NCBI GenBank assembly: GCA_027475525.1
Contig: JAMWFC010000051.1
Span: forward strand, 2,774,616-2,838,615
Reading direction: 5' to 3'
Length of the DNA stretch: 64,000 nucleotides
From: Macrolepiota albuminosa
Lineage: Eukaryota; Basidiomycota; Agaricomycetes; Agaricales; Agaricaceae
Both the position numbers and the translations under genes were made by a program. Of this stretch, positions 1 to 10,093 are shown piece by piece. Below the pieces are notes generated by a model. It made no database searches, was not told the DNA's origin, and worked only from the letters and a program-made list of their open reading frames with translations. Position 1 is the stretch's first letter. Every line of letters starts with the position of its first letter.

Positions 1-2107
1 GCTCTTGCAAGCTGTCAGAGTTGCTTAAAATCTCAATCGCCCAACCAGGAGACGTTGACCAAGTCCGGCCGCCAGGCATTATCCACAAATCAATTCCGCC
101 CTTTGAATGAAAAAATTTGCCAACTTCTGGATCGCATCGCGAGCATCCATTAAGATTACCATAAATCGCGAGATACAACGAGCATTTGAAAGGGTCTTCG
201 AGTACTGAGCCGGTAACCTTTGTGGACCCGCTCCTCGAAATAGTCATTAGATCCATGTTCCGGATGCTGTCCTTCACCAGTTGATCGAAAGATAACTTGT
301 GTGTCCTTTCCTGGTTCCAATCAGCGAGCAGTTTATAATGAACGAACGGGGAGGGAAAGGACCAGCCATTGGCGATAGGGGTGATGTGGTATTGGCTAAT
401 AAGAGCAGTTTATAATGAACGAACGGGGAGGGAAAGGACCAGCCATTGGCGATAGGGGTGATGTGGTATTGGCTAATAAGAACATTATGGCCTCCATTTC
501 CTCGTCAGAGGAGACTGCAGTCCGGGCAATGTGCCACCTGTTTGCACCATCTGTTGGACATATGCATAGGCGGTTGCCTTGCCAACAAACTGTTCATAGC
601 GCAATGATGGAATGGGGCTGAGAATGGGCATGATCCTAGCGATGAAATTGAGTACCTCAGTTTGGATGCCACCCTCAACGGCTTGCGCACGAAGACTTTG
701 CGAGGTGATGTTGGTATCAAGATAATACAGCAGCTGCGAGATCAAACCGATATGTCCACCAAGAAAATTGTGGATGTAATTAATCGCGCCTTGATGGAGT
801 CGAACACCTTTGGTGAATGCGTTGTAGCGCTCCACCGCGACTTGGTACTCAGCAGAATCCAGCATGAGGACATTGAAATCGAGGGTGGGAACACATATTG
901 GCATTGCTACACACGGACTAAAGGTCCAAATCGCGGAGGACGGGTCGTCACCGAAAACGTTCAACATGATTACAAAAAGGGAGCCCACGGACTGGCCTTG
1001 GGCATCATTGATCGCGCCCCAGAATGCGTGGGTTGAAGGCAGCCAGTTAAGAGCCTGCGCTCCATGAATCAACACCAAAGTTGTGGTAGGCTTGGCACGG
1101 AGCGTTTCCAAGTCTAGCAAGAAGGGAGCTTTGTTGGCAATGTACTCCTCCAGTGTGGTCATATGGTAAGGCCAGACGGACAGATTAACTAACTTGACAT
1201 CATGAAAAAGAAACCCGTATCTTTGTAATATCTGTCGTGCAAGGGTGGTTTTGCCAGTGCCAGGTGGCGAGCGAAGACTGACTACGCGATGCGTCCAAAC
1301 AGCCTCCAAGACGGTCTTCAGAGTTCGGCTGCGATAGAATAGTGGAAAGACATCTGACGACGACTCTGTAACAGGTGTGGCAGGTGGGGTCGTGATTATT
1401 TGGACTTGATACTCGACATCCTGGTTCAATGGCGCTTCTGTATCAGGGCTAGAAAAGCCACCTGCCATTGAGTTGTGTCGAATTCGAATGTTATAATTGG
1501 GAGGTGGTGAAGCCAATGTGTCAAGGTAGTCCTTGAGATCTTGGACAGAGGCAGCGGGGGGAAAAGTCTTCTTTATTGATCGAAACAGATGACCGACATC
1601 CTGATGTTTGATTGTTATCTTGACCTGGATACCTTCGAGCGAGGAATACGAGATAAACCCTGAAAATCAATTCAAGAGTATTTTCAACTCACCAGGTGGT
1701 TTCCCCTGTGGTAGTTCCACCACAAAATGTACCACACCATACGGCTGTGGGGTAGATGGCCAATACCCGTAGATGGGCAGACACGCTTCTAGTTCTGTGA
1801 TAATGTGCTGAGCGTCATGGTCTCTGACGGAAAGCCCATTCTAGTATTGACAAGGAGTAAGTCATGAAAGACAACTATAGAAGACGTTGAACCGCCTTAC
1901 CTTCCTGATGATGGACGAGTCAACCCCAGCATCATCTCCCAGCTTATAGATAGTGAGTCTGTCTGCAGCGATATGATCCAACTCGGGTGATTTGTCCACT
2001 TTGACAGCCTTCTTCAGATCGTGAACCATATCTGATGCTTGTATTGTCACTACAAATGCATTGTGATCACCAGCGATGTGGCCAACCAGCTTGAGCGAAG
2101 ATGACAT
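1..2107 (-). CDS. Crinkler (CRN)-type protein, 3' end beyond window
   Basis: The ATG is at 2107. Exon 1 (2107-1901) encodes a ubiquitin-like Crinkler header with the family-typical run LKKAVKVDKSPELDHIAADR. Exon 2 (about 1840-1693) and exon 3 (from about 1659) follow across short GT-AG introns that keep the frame. Exon 3 carries a P-loop NTPase with Walker A SPPGTGKTT near 1250 and a hydrophobic Walker B-like strand ending in LVLIHGA. Its frame stops at 485, but coding-like sequence continues to position 1, including a stretch around 40-120 with G-G-I-D-L-W-I and A-I-E-I, which resembles the C-terminal nuclease-like domain of header-NTPase-REase Crinklers. The link between 485 and 325 is blurred by a 77-bp duplication at 327-480 and needs an intron or an artefact. 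Header and NTPase are seen directly; the nuclease domain and any effector or conflict role are inferred from the family. Confidence 0.72.
327..480. repeat. 77-bp tandem duplication (probable assembly join)
   Basis: Two adjacent copies, 327-403 and 404-480, appear identical. They lie inside the Crinkler gene and shift its frame. The period of 77 recurs fourteen more times in unrelated features of this window. Confidence 0.9.
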
Positions 2108-2456
2108 GGATGCTGGGGATGTTGTTTGGATTGTGAAACTTGACTCCTTTTACTGCCATAGATGTATGGATCCAATGACGTATGTGGTGGAGGAGAAATC
2201 TGTTTATTCCGCCGGCAAAAAAGGCGGGCACAGCATAAGATCAAAAATTATGCAAGTTGGGTAATATAATGAATTTTGAGATTTCGCTGGAATACTCCCA
2301 CATTTTCTTTCGATAGATTTTCCTTTTGCAAAATCTCCTTGTATTCTCAAAAATACATACAATACATCTCATGGGTATTCAGTGTGCACCGTGAACGCGA
2401 CTAAGTCCGAATTGAGAGCTGTGTACACACTTTTCTGCATTGTCTCCTCCACTAAT
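2108..2456. other. Divergent intergenic region between Crinkler and tnp2 genes
   Basis: This AT-rich stretch of about 350 bp separates two divergently oriented genes and should hold both promoters. An open frame continues upstream of the tnp2 ATG only through GTG codons. No convincing TATA box, repeat or terminal inverted repeat of a CACTA element was recognised. Confidence 0.4.
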
Positions 2457-5340
2457 ATGCCAGTTCCCGTACCTACCTTCAAATGCACCTGTGCAAAGTG
2501 CTCGCGCCACCCTGACGGCTATGAATATCAGTCGAGGAACCTCATTACGAAGCATATCTCACAGTATGGGCCAGCCCTACAGCCAGACCATCAAGCAGCC
2601 ATTCCAAATCCAGCACGTATACAGGCACGAGAAGACTTACTGCAGCGGCAGCAGAACAATCTACAGGCAACAGCAATTGAAATCGAAGGCCCTCTAGATC
2701 ATGGTCAACGTTTAAATCAAGTGGAAGCTACAGGCGACAACTTCTTTGATGATGACGATTTCTACTGGGACGAGCGCGAACTTGTCAGAACTTGGCCACA
2801 TATTGACAATCCCCAGCCTCAACAGTTTCGAGAACCTGAACCACATGTTGGTTTCTATGATCAAGAACCTGGACAGGGTGTTGCTGGACCTGCTGATTCT
2901 GTCTGGACTTTGATTGCGCCACCTGATGTACGAACCCCTGGATCAGATACTAATGAAGGGGATCGACCAGCAATTGTACCTCCTGCTTTCACTGAACGGC
3001 CTTCTATTCGCTTGGCATACCTTCGTGCTGCAATTGGAAATGTTTACGATCACCTCTCTGTAGTGCAGGCAACTAATGGACTCAACGCGACACTTGATTC
3101 TTTGTTCATCGAGAATGTACTTCCAATATTTCCACGACCTGTACGGACTCTGGAAAGCGCCAAACGCCGTCTTGGAATTGATCCAGATCAGCACATTACA
3201 CAATATGCGGCCTGCCCGAAGTGCTGGAAGCTTCATACACCGAAGCAAATGAATGAGCTTGTATCACCAGCCTGTAACGTTTCGGACTGCTCGGGAATTG
3301 TATATGAACTGTATACTGATGGTAACAGGCAACAAAAACGTCGTCCATTTAAGGTTATACCACAGATGTCAATTATAGAGACTCTACGACGTTTTTTTAT
3401 GCGCCCAGGATTTGCACGAAGCATCAAAGACAGCCGAAACCGACCCCTGCGTGACTTTGGTGATGAACATTTTGTCATGACAGATATATGCGATGGAGAG
3501 GACTGGGATTCTCTTTATACCAATACTGTTCGTGAAATCGGAGAGTTTGGCACAATACGAGATCGAGCTCATGCCATTGGAACTGGACCAATCAAACTGA
3601 CAAGCCATCGTTTCGGGCTCCATCTTACAATCAATATGGACCGGTAAGATAGAATTGCATTGATGGATTGTTACTAATGTAGACTAGGCTTCAGCTTCTC
3701 TCAAATCGCCCCCATTCCACAGGCCCCATATATATTTCAATTAATGACCTACCACGAGATCAACGCTTTCTGCAAGTCAACATGATTTGTCCTTGCATCA
3801 TGCCAGGACCTGTCGAACCGAACACACAGCAACTCAATCATCTTCTTGAGCCCTCGACTAAAGAGATGACGATTCTCAAAAATGGTAAGTCACAATTTCA
3901 TAAAGACTTGGTGTACTGATTGTTTCCTAGGTGTTCGCATGGATATCTATGGCCAAGAACCTGAGGATATCTATGCTGACTATATTTTCAACAATTGTGA
4001 CACTCCAGGAGCACGTAAGGTATCAGGAACAGCTGGTCATAATCATGACTTCCATCCCTGTCCATATTGCGAGATTTTCATGGTTGAGATCAATAATCCT
4101 AATACGTACAAAAAGAACGGCAAGTGCAATTTTATATTCATGTACTCGATTTAATGCATATTTTTTGCAGGCACTACTCAAAAGGATGACTATCAGCTTC
4201 TTCAGCAAGCCTTTGCATCAAAATCTGCATCAATACCCCGTCAGCATCAAATATTGAAGGATTATGGAGTCCGATGGTCGACTTTGAATTCTCTTCCCAA
4301 TTGGTTACCGGCATCGAAGACAGCCCTCGATTTTATGCACAATGTGTTCCTTGGATTGATCTGCCATTTCTTTTCCCAAGTTCTCTTTGCAGGTCATTTG
4401 TTCCCAGGTGCTGGCGGAGAGCAATGGGCAAAGCAAAAATTTGAACGTCTTATCAACAGTGTTCGTTGGCCAAGTCATATTACTCGTCTCCCAAAAAATG
4501 TATGTTCATTTAATTACCTAGCTATTCTATTCAATGCTTTTTAGATGGGCAAAAATCAATCCTTGAAGAAGGCCGATGAATGGCGGCGACTTCTAACCAT
4601 TACTCCAATCTTATTATGGTATACTTGGAAGAATAGCCAAGATCAACTTCGAAATTCAGCACCGCGTGTCTCTGCCAATGAGAAAATTCCAACTACTCAC
4701 TCTAGGAACCGACGAGATTTATACTCTGCTGCTCTTCTTCTCTGCACTGGTGTTCGCTTGCTTGCTACACAATTTATCTCCTTCTCACAGGCCCACCTTG
4801 GTCAAGATTTTCTTCTCAAGTTCTGTCATGCATGTGTTGATCTCGAAATACCTCTCGTCATTAATCATCATTTATCAACACATTTCTATGATATGGTTCG
4901 TCGGTTTGGCCCTGTCTATGGGTGGTGGCTTTTTGCATTCGAGCGCTTCAATGGAATGCTCGAGAAAGTGAACCACAATGGCCATGATGGTGGCAAGATG
5001 GAAGTTACTCTTCTTCGCAACTGGGTACAGACGCAGCTGATATATGAATTACTGCTTTCTCTTCCACTGACAGCTCATGATAAAGAACGGGAGATGATTG
5101 AGCAGGTTATTCATGGCCAAGGACAACAATGCGGTGCTATGATGACTCAATTAGCAATCTTTCGCAGTGAAGCAGAAACAGGTATTTTATTTGTATTCAT
5201 TTGATCGTTACTGATTATAGCCATCATATTCAGACAGCGTGAAGCTTCCAAAACGCATTGGCAAGCCTATCAATGTACGAAACCTGGAGCCTATCGGAGA
5301 AGTCTATGCACTTCTTCTTGGCTATTGCCAACGCCTATGG
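2457..5340 (+). pseudogene. Tnp2-like (CACTA/EnSpm-type) transposase gene, cut by an LTR insertion
   Basis: The start is the ATG at 2457 (MPVPVPTFKC), ahead of a C-x-C-x2-C cluster usual at the N-terminus of basidiomycete Tnp2 proteins. Exons read as 2457-3643, 3688-3884, 3931-4119, 4171-4499, 4545-5181 and 5234-5340, and the frame stays open across all of them. The intron after 4119 appears to be GC-AG (GCAAGT donor). The central part carries NDLPRDQRF, HNHDFHPCPYC and TALDFMHNVFLG, typical of the Tnp2 transposase domain. The C-terminal part has HHLSTHFYDMVRRFGPVYGW and FERFNGMLEK, matching the DUF4218-like region that follows Tnp2 in plants and fungi. Coding stops abruptly at 5340 where a retrotransposon LTR begins, so the end of the protein is displaced. 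It may be a transposon gene or a domesticated copy; no terminal repeats were seen. Confidence 0.8.
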
Positions 5341-5572
5341 TGATGACGCCCAAAGTTTGGTCAGTAACAAATATAGTTATAGTGTTACCGTACCAATTGC
5401 TTGCGTTGGGCGCGCTATAAGTGATATGAGGAGTCCCGGGCAGGTCCCAGAGAACGCGCCTATGAAAATGGGGAAAAGTCGGTAAGGGGGTCGGCAAGCG
5501 TAACGCGCTAAGGTAAAGCGCCTATGAAGGGAGCGGTAAGTGAACACGGCAACGTGAGTGGCAAGAGCGCGG
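5341..5572 (-). mobile_element. Element G: family-2 LTR fragment, reverse orientation
   Basis: The segment starts TGATGACGCCCAAAG at 5341 and is the reverse complement, with scattered differences, of the last 230 bases or so of element A's 5' LTR (about 6356-6585). It ends where A's LTR starts, so the two LTRs stand head to head. It is read as the first part of an LTR inserted in the tnp2 gene and then split by A; the rest should lie beyond A's far end, outside this window. Confidence 0.75.
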
Positions 5573-6585
5573 TGATAGGACCCCATACAGGATCAGCGCA
5601 TCAACGGCAGGCTGCGGCAACACGGCACGGGCTCAGGATACCTTAGCGCGCGCTAACTAACTAATTTTGGCAATATTTGATGGCCGCGCACGGCAAGAAG
5701 CAGATCCGATCAGTGATAGCGCCGATGGCAGCAAGAATGACAACTGACAGATGGCATCAGTCACTGACGACAGCGCTTAGCGAGAAGCCTGATGATCTAT
5801 CAAAAACTGACGGACAGCTTGGCGTTTGACCTTGGCGTCTGACACCGCTTAGCGCCTCGATCTGGCACCTGACATTGCTAAGCATTTTGGACAGACAGAA
5901 GGGTGATGGATTGATGGTTTAGCTTCGCGATCTGTTGCCTGGCATCGCTAAGGCTCTTGAATGGACGATAGGGATCTGAAACCGTTGGAGCTACCTCTAT
6001 GAAATTTTCTAGTTTACCGCACTTTGGCAATGGTTGGTCACTGGCGACGGTGATGAAACCGTTGGAGCTACCTCTATGAAATTTTCTAGTTTACCGCACT
6101 TTGGCAATGGTTGGTCACTGGCGACGGTGAACTCCTTGTAGTATATAAAGTACTTACCGACTTGTACATACCCATTGAATAATAGACCAGAGTTTACCAC
6201 TCCCCTTTCTTCAGTCTCCCTTATGCTCGAGAGCTCATTTACGGTCGGCAATGTCGAACTCATCGGCAGTTACAGACGCTCGCCAACACTCGACACATTC
6301 GCGCCTTGCAGCTACGGCAGGCATTATCGACACTTAGACCTCGCTAAGCTTACCAAGTTCTTGCCGCTTACCTTTGCCGTGCTCACTTACCGCTCCTTCC
6401 CTAGGCACTTTACCTTAGCGCTTGACACTTGCCAACCCCGTTACCGACTTTTCCTCATTTTCATAGGCGCGTTCTCTGGGACCTGCCCGGGACTCCTCAC
6501 ATCACTTATAGCGCACCCAACGCAAGCAATTGGTATGGTAACACTATAGTTATATTTGTTACTGACCAAACTTTGGGCGTCATCA
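5573..6585 (+). repeat. 5' LTR of element A (family 2)
   Basis: Starts TGATAGGACCCC and ends GGCGTCATCA, directly before the primer-binding site. The length of 1013 falls to 936 if the 77-bp duplication at 5977-6130 is discounted, close to the 945-bp solo copy at 53513. The same start recurs at 16814. Confidence 0.9.
5977..6130. repeat. 77-bp tandem duplication inside LTR
   Basis: Copies 5977-6053 and 6054-6130 appear identical. The matching parts of the other family-2 LTRs (for example 17217-17292) have one copy only, so this is not an LTR feature. Confidence 0.92.
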
Positions 6586-6588
6586 AAT

Positions 6589-6609
6589 TGGAGCCCACCG
6601 CGAGGGTTC
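6589..6609 (+). other. Primer-binding site (tRNA-Lys-like)
   Basis: TGGAGCCCACCGCGAGGGTT begins 3 bases after the LTR. Its complement would end GGGCTCCA, the acceptor end of a yeast tRNA-Lys. Elements C and B have nearly the same sequence at the same place. The tRNA identity is an inference from the acceptor end only. Confidence 0.6.
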
Positions 6610-6965
6610 TCTAGGGCAGAATTCCACCAGAAACCCGTCTCCAACGTAGGCGCCGCCTGCTAGACCAGTCGGCAGAAGGCATAGCTCCTTCCCACCCATC
6701 AACTCCACAACCACCTGGTGCCTTACCGGGTCTCTCTCTTGCACAGGAACTACAGAACGCCACTGTAGATGCATTTCCTGATCTCTTCCCGCATTCCCTC
6801 GATTATAGCACCAACAACCCCTTAGCGTCGCCATTTACCGTACCGCAACCAGTCACCCCCATTACTCCGTTAACGCCTCTTTCTCAACTCATCTCTCTTA
6901 CCCCGTCGCCAATCTCTAGAACCCCTTCCCCACTACCGCTAACCGAACTCGCCAACACAGTCGCT

Positions 6966-8657
6966 ATGGAACAACAAGTCCAGCGCATGCCACCACGCAA
7001 TCACTTCTCGGCACCGAAATGGGACGAGTCCAAGCCACAGGAGCTCTCCCAGTATTTCAAGGAATTGGAGTATTTATTCAGGGATTGTGGCATTACCGAC
7101 CACACACAGATGAAGGAGTACACGGCAAGATACGTATCGTATGACACGGCAGAGACGTGGACAGGTCTTGCCGAGTTTGCTGCCTCTGTTCCTGCCGCCC
7201 CACCCGTACCAGCCCAAGGCGCTTTGTATGAAGGCTGGAAGGCGGCAGTAATTCAGTTGTACCCTGGCGCTGAGGAGGCTACCCGATACACGGTAAACGA
7301 GTTGCAGAAACTAGTACAGGAATCTTTTGACAACGGCACATCTTCGCTTGGCGTGTTCTCTACATATTACCGCGAGTTCCAGAAAATCGCTAGGTGGCTT
7401 CTGCAGAACGGCAAGCTATATATTAACAAGGAACGTCGCCTATTCCAGCAAGGCATCCCGACTTCACTGTGGACTCGTATTGCTCGTCGCCTAGAAATTG
7501 TTCATCAGACCCATCACCCTGACGAGCCCTATAACGTTGCCGACGTCTTTGAAGCCGGTAAATGGGTTCTCAAGGGAACGGACACTGGCGTTGGACTGCA
7601 ACGCGCTAGGACGAGCCCACCACCTGAGCGAACTAACGGTATCATTCCCATCCCGCCCCCTCCTGCCGACTTCGTTAAGAAGGAGGATCTCAACGCTGCC
7701 GTTACCGCTGCTGTCGCTTCCGCCATGACTCGTATTGAAACTATGATCACCACCAATCTTGCTAACTGACCTGCTAATGTACCCCTGTCTGGCCCTTGCC
7801 ACTTCTGTGGGGAAATTGGACATACTATGACTAGAGGACGCTGCGCTACTCTCGAAAATTACATTCGGCAAGGAAGGATTTGACGGGCTATCGACGGCAA
7901 GATAGTTCTCACCACTGGCGCCACCATTCCCAACTACCCAGACAAGAAGTCCTTCCAGGAGCGAGTTGATGAATGGCATAGGCGCAACCCAGGACAAATC
8001 ATCACCGGCACACTTTCTGGCAACGCCAACCCCGACCCTGAACAGGGGACCCAACAGCAAATGGTTCACGAGGTCTTACACTTCAACAGCGTTGGCGACC
8101 ATCCTACATTCTCGTGAGAAGAACGTATCGCCAAGCTACAGCAGGAATTAGATTCGCTCAAGAATCAGGTCTTTGATGGGGTTGAAGTTAAGCAGCCTAA
8201 ACAACCTCTTAAAGGATACAAGCCAATGCCTCCCGCTAGCAAGTTACCGACTCCTACTCCTGCCTCTCCGCCAGCTACCACTCCAGAACTATTGTCGACC
8301 GCTGCCGCTCCTGAACCGCCCTTGCCGCCTCTCCATCCCTACTCAGGGATTCCTGACCGTTATCATGCTCCCGCACAACGAAACTTTGCCGCTCCTGAGA
8401 AATGTCCTGAGGGTGGCTACCGACCTACCGCGCCAATTTTCGACATAGAAAAATCCAACCATGTCTTCAACCGCATTATGAAAACCGCCGTTACCTTATC
8501 AGTAGAAGAACTTTGTAGTATTGCTCCCGACGTTCGCAACCAAGTCAAGACGGCAGTTACTCCTCGACAACCCTTGGCGACAACCGTTGCCGAGGTCGAG
8601 GACCTCGACGACACGCTCCCTGGTTTTGCCGTTACCATTGACTCTTTGGACGCTGAA
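6966..8657 (+). pseudogene. gag: gag of element A, three nonsense codons
   Basis: The first in-frame ATG is 6966 (MEQQVQRMPPRNHF), equivalent to the gag ATGs of B and C. A capsid-like helical region is followed by a CCHC-type knuckle CHFCGEIGHTMTRGRC, with spacing C-x2-C-x4-H-x6-C. In-frame TGA codons at 7767, 7881 and 8115 each fit CGA to TGA. Sequence upstream of the ATG, back to about 6618, is also open and resembles the same stretch in C, so the real N-terminus may be longer. The gene is interrupted at 8657 by a solo LTR and resumes at 9406. Confidence 0.82.
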
Positions 8658-9405
8658 TGTCAGGTTCCGCTGAATCGGGGGCTTTCCGGGAAAGCGACGC
8701 CCTTACGATGCGGACTTGATCTACGGATACTCGGGTGTCTGGAACTCCGGGGCTAGGACTCCGGGGTTCAAGACGAGGACAGGGGTAATCCCGGGAGAGG
8801 GGACTAGAGTCCGGGGGTTTTGGATGAGAGTGGCTGGGAGCTAGAGGGGGTCGAGTCGTGAACCGGAGGTTCTAAGACGAGACCAAGTTAGTAACTTAAG
8901 AGTCGCGAAGTGCGTACCAAACTTATAGCACGCGAATACCAAGGCATGCCGGTCGAAGCGTACCAAACGAGGCGTACCAGTCAAACAGAGGGCACACAAT
9001 ATCCAAAGTAACAGTATGCAAAGTATGTAATATCAAGACTAGCGAATACAACGAGGAACTACGCTATAAGTACTACGGGACCCGGTCTCGGGGCTCCGGG
9101 GTGTCTGGGATGGGCTCCGGGGGTTATTGAGTAGCGGCAGGGGCTGTATACCGGGATCGCGCGTGTGGGGCGCGCGATCAATTGGCGCGGAGGGAGCTAT
9201 GATGCATGATGCGTGATAGCCGGAAATGGGCTGCGTGATCCGGTCGTTGATCGGGGCTGGTGGCGGCTGATGGCGGTCCTTGATGCGCGTGATGGTGGTG
9301 TCGGCGGTCGTGATGGCGGGGCGTGTCCTGTGGGGTCGTAGGGAGGGTCCCGGATGGTGTTCCGGGGGTGTCCCGGGGTGGGCCCGGAGGGGAGGGGTCG
9401 TGACA
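8658..9405. mobile_element. Solo LTR of a third family
   Basis: Begins TGTCAGGTTCC and ends GGTCGTGACA, so the ends form the inverted repeat TGTCA/TGACA. It is flanked by the 5-bp direct repeat CTGAA (8653-8657 and 9406-9410). At 748 bp and G-rich, it has no relative elsewhere in this window. It splits A's gag-protease frame. Orientation cannot be told without an internal region. Confidence 0.85.
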
Positions 9406-10093
9406 CTGAAGACTCTCCTGCCGACACCATTGCTAACGCCACCTCTGTGGACCCAGTAGAGACCTACCTTAGGTCAGTGGACCATGGAGAGGACCCCGCC
9501 ATCCTTACCGTCGCTCAAGAATCGCACGCTATTCGCTCAGTCACGCTAACCGTAGACAATAAGCACGAGGTAGAGGCAATTGTGGATAGCGGGTCACAGA
9601 TCATTTCTATGGCAGCTGAAGTCACTAACGATTTGGGCCTCATTTATGACCCTACAGTTATACTAAACATGCAGAGCGCTAATGGTACAGTGGACAGATC
9701 CCTAGGCCTCGCCAAGAATGTGCCGTGCACCCTTGGCGACATTACGTTTTATCTTCAGATACACATTTTACGCTATCCCTAGGCCTCGCCAAGAATGTGC
9801 CGTGCACCCTTGGCGACATTACGTTTTATCTTCAGATACACATTTTACGCTCCCTGGCATACGACCTACTGCTTGGCAGACCCTTCGACATCTTGGCGTG
9901 ATCAGTTGTCAAGACAGTTACCAACGACGAAACAACCTTAACAATTAGCGACCCCAATTCCGGAATTCGATGAATGGTGCCAACGTTCCCTAGGGGACAA
10001 TGAAAAGGCACCCACGCTAAGCCCCCGGAGTTTACCGACCAACACGCCAACGAGCCTCCCCACCGGTGTTTTCACAGACCATCGAGGAGGTGA
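9406..10093 (+). pseudogene. Protease region of element A
   Basis: An aspartic protease of the retroviral/retrotransposon type, with catalytic DSGSQIISMA near 9590 and the downstream hydrophobic ILNMQSANGTVDRSLG. In-frame TGA at 9899, 9971 and 10001 align with CGA codons in element F. A 77-bp duplication at 9698-9851 adds an apparent frameshift. The frame ends at 10093, overlapping pol by 28 bases in the -1 relation. Confidence 0.8.
9698..9851. repeat. 77-bp tandem duplication inside protease
   Basis: Copies 9698-9774 and 9775-9851 appear identical. Elements B, C, E and F have a single copy at this place. Confidence 0.92.

Noticed and set aside
662..1036. Plus-strand open frames opposite to the Crinkler gene and, elsewhere, opposite to gag-pol
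   Set aside because: They mirror coding regions on the other strand, have no conserved counterpart and no splice or start context.
2457..5340. KDZ-type transposase for the gene at 2457
   Set aside because: The motifs fit Tnp2 plus a DUF4218-like end better; no KDZ-specific features were recognised.
6589..6609. Exact tRNA identity of the primer
   Set aside because: The acceptor end fits tRNA-Lys, but the T-arm part has one base too many for a clean match, so it is left as tRNA-Lys-like.
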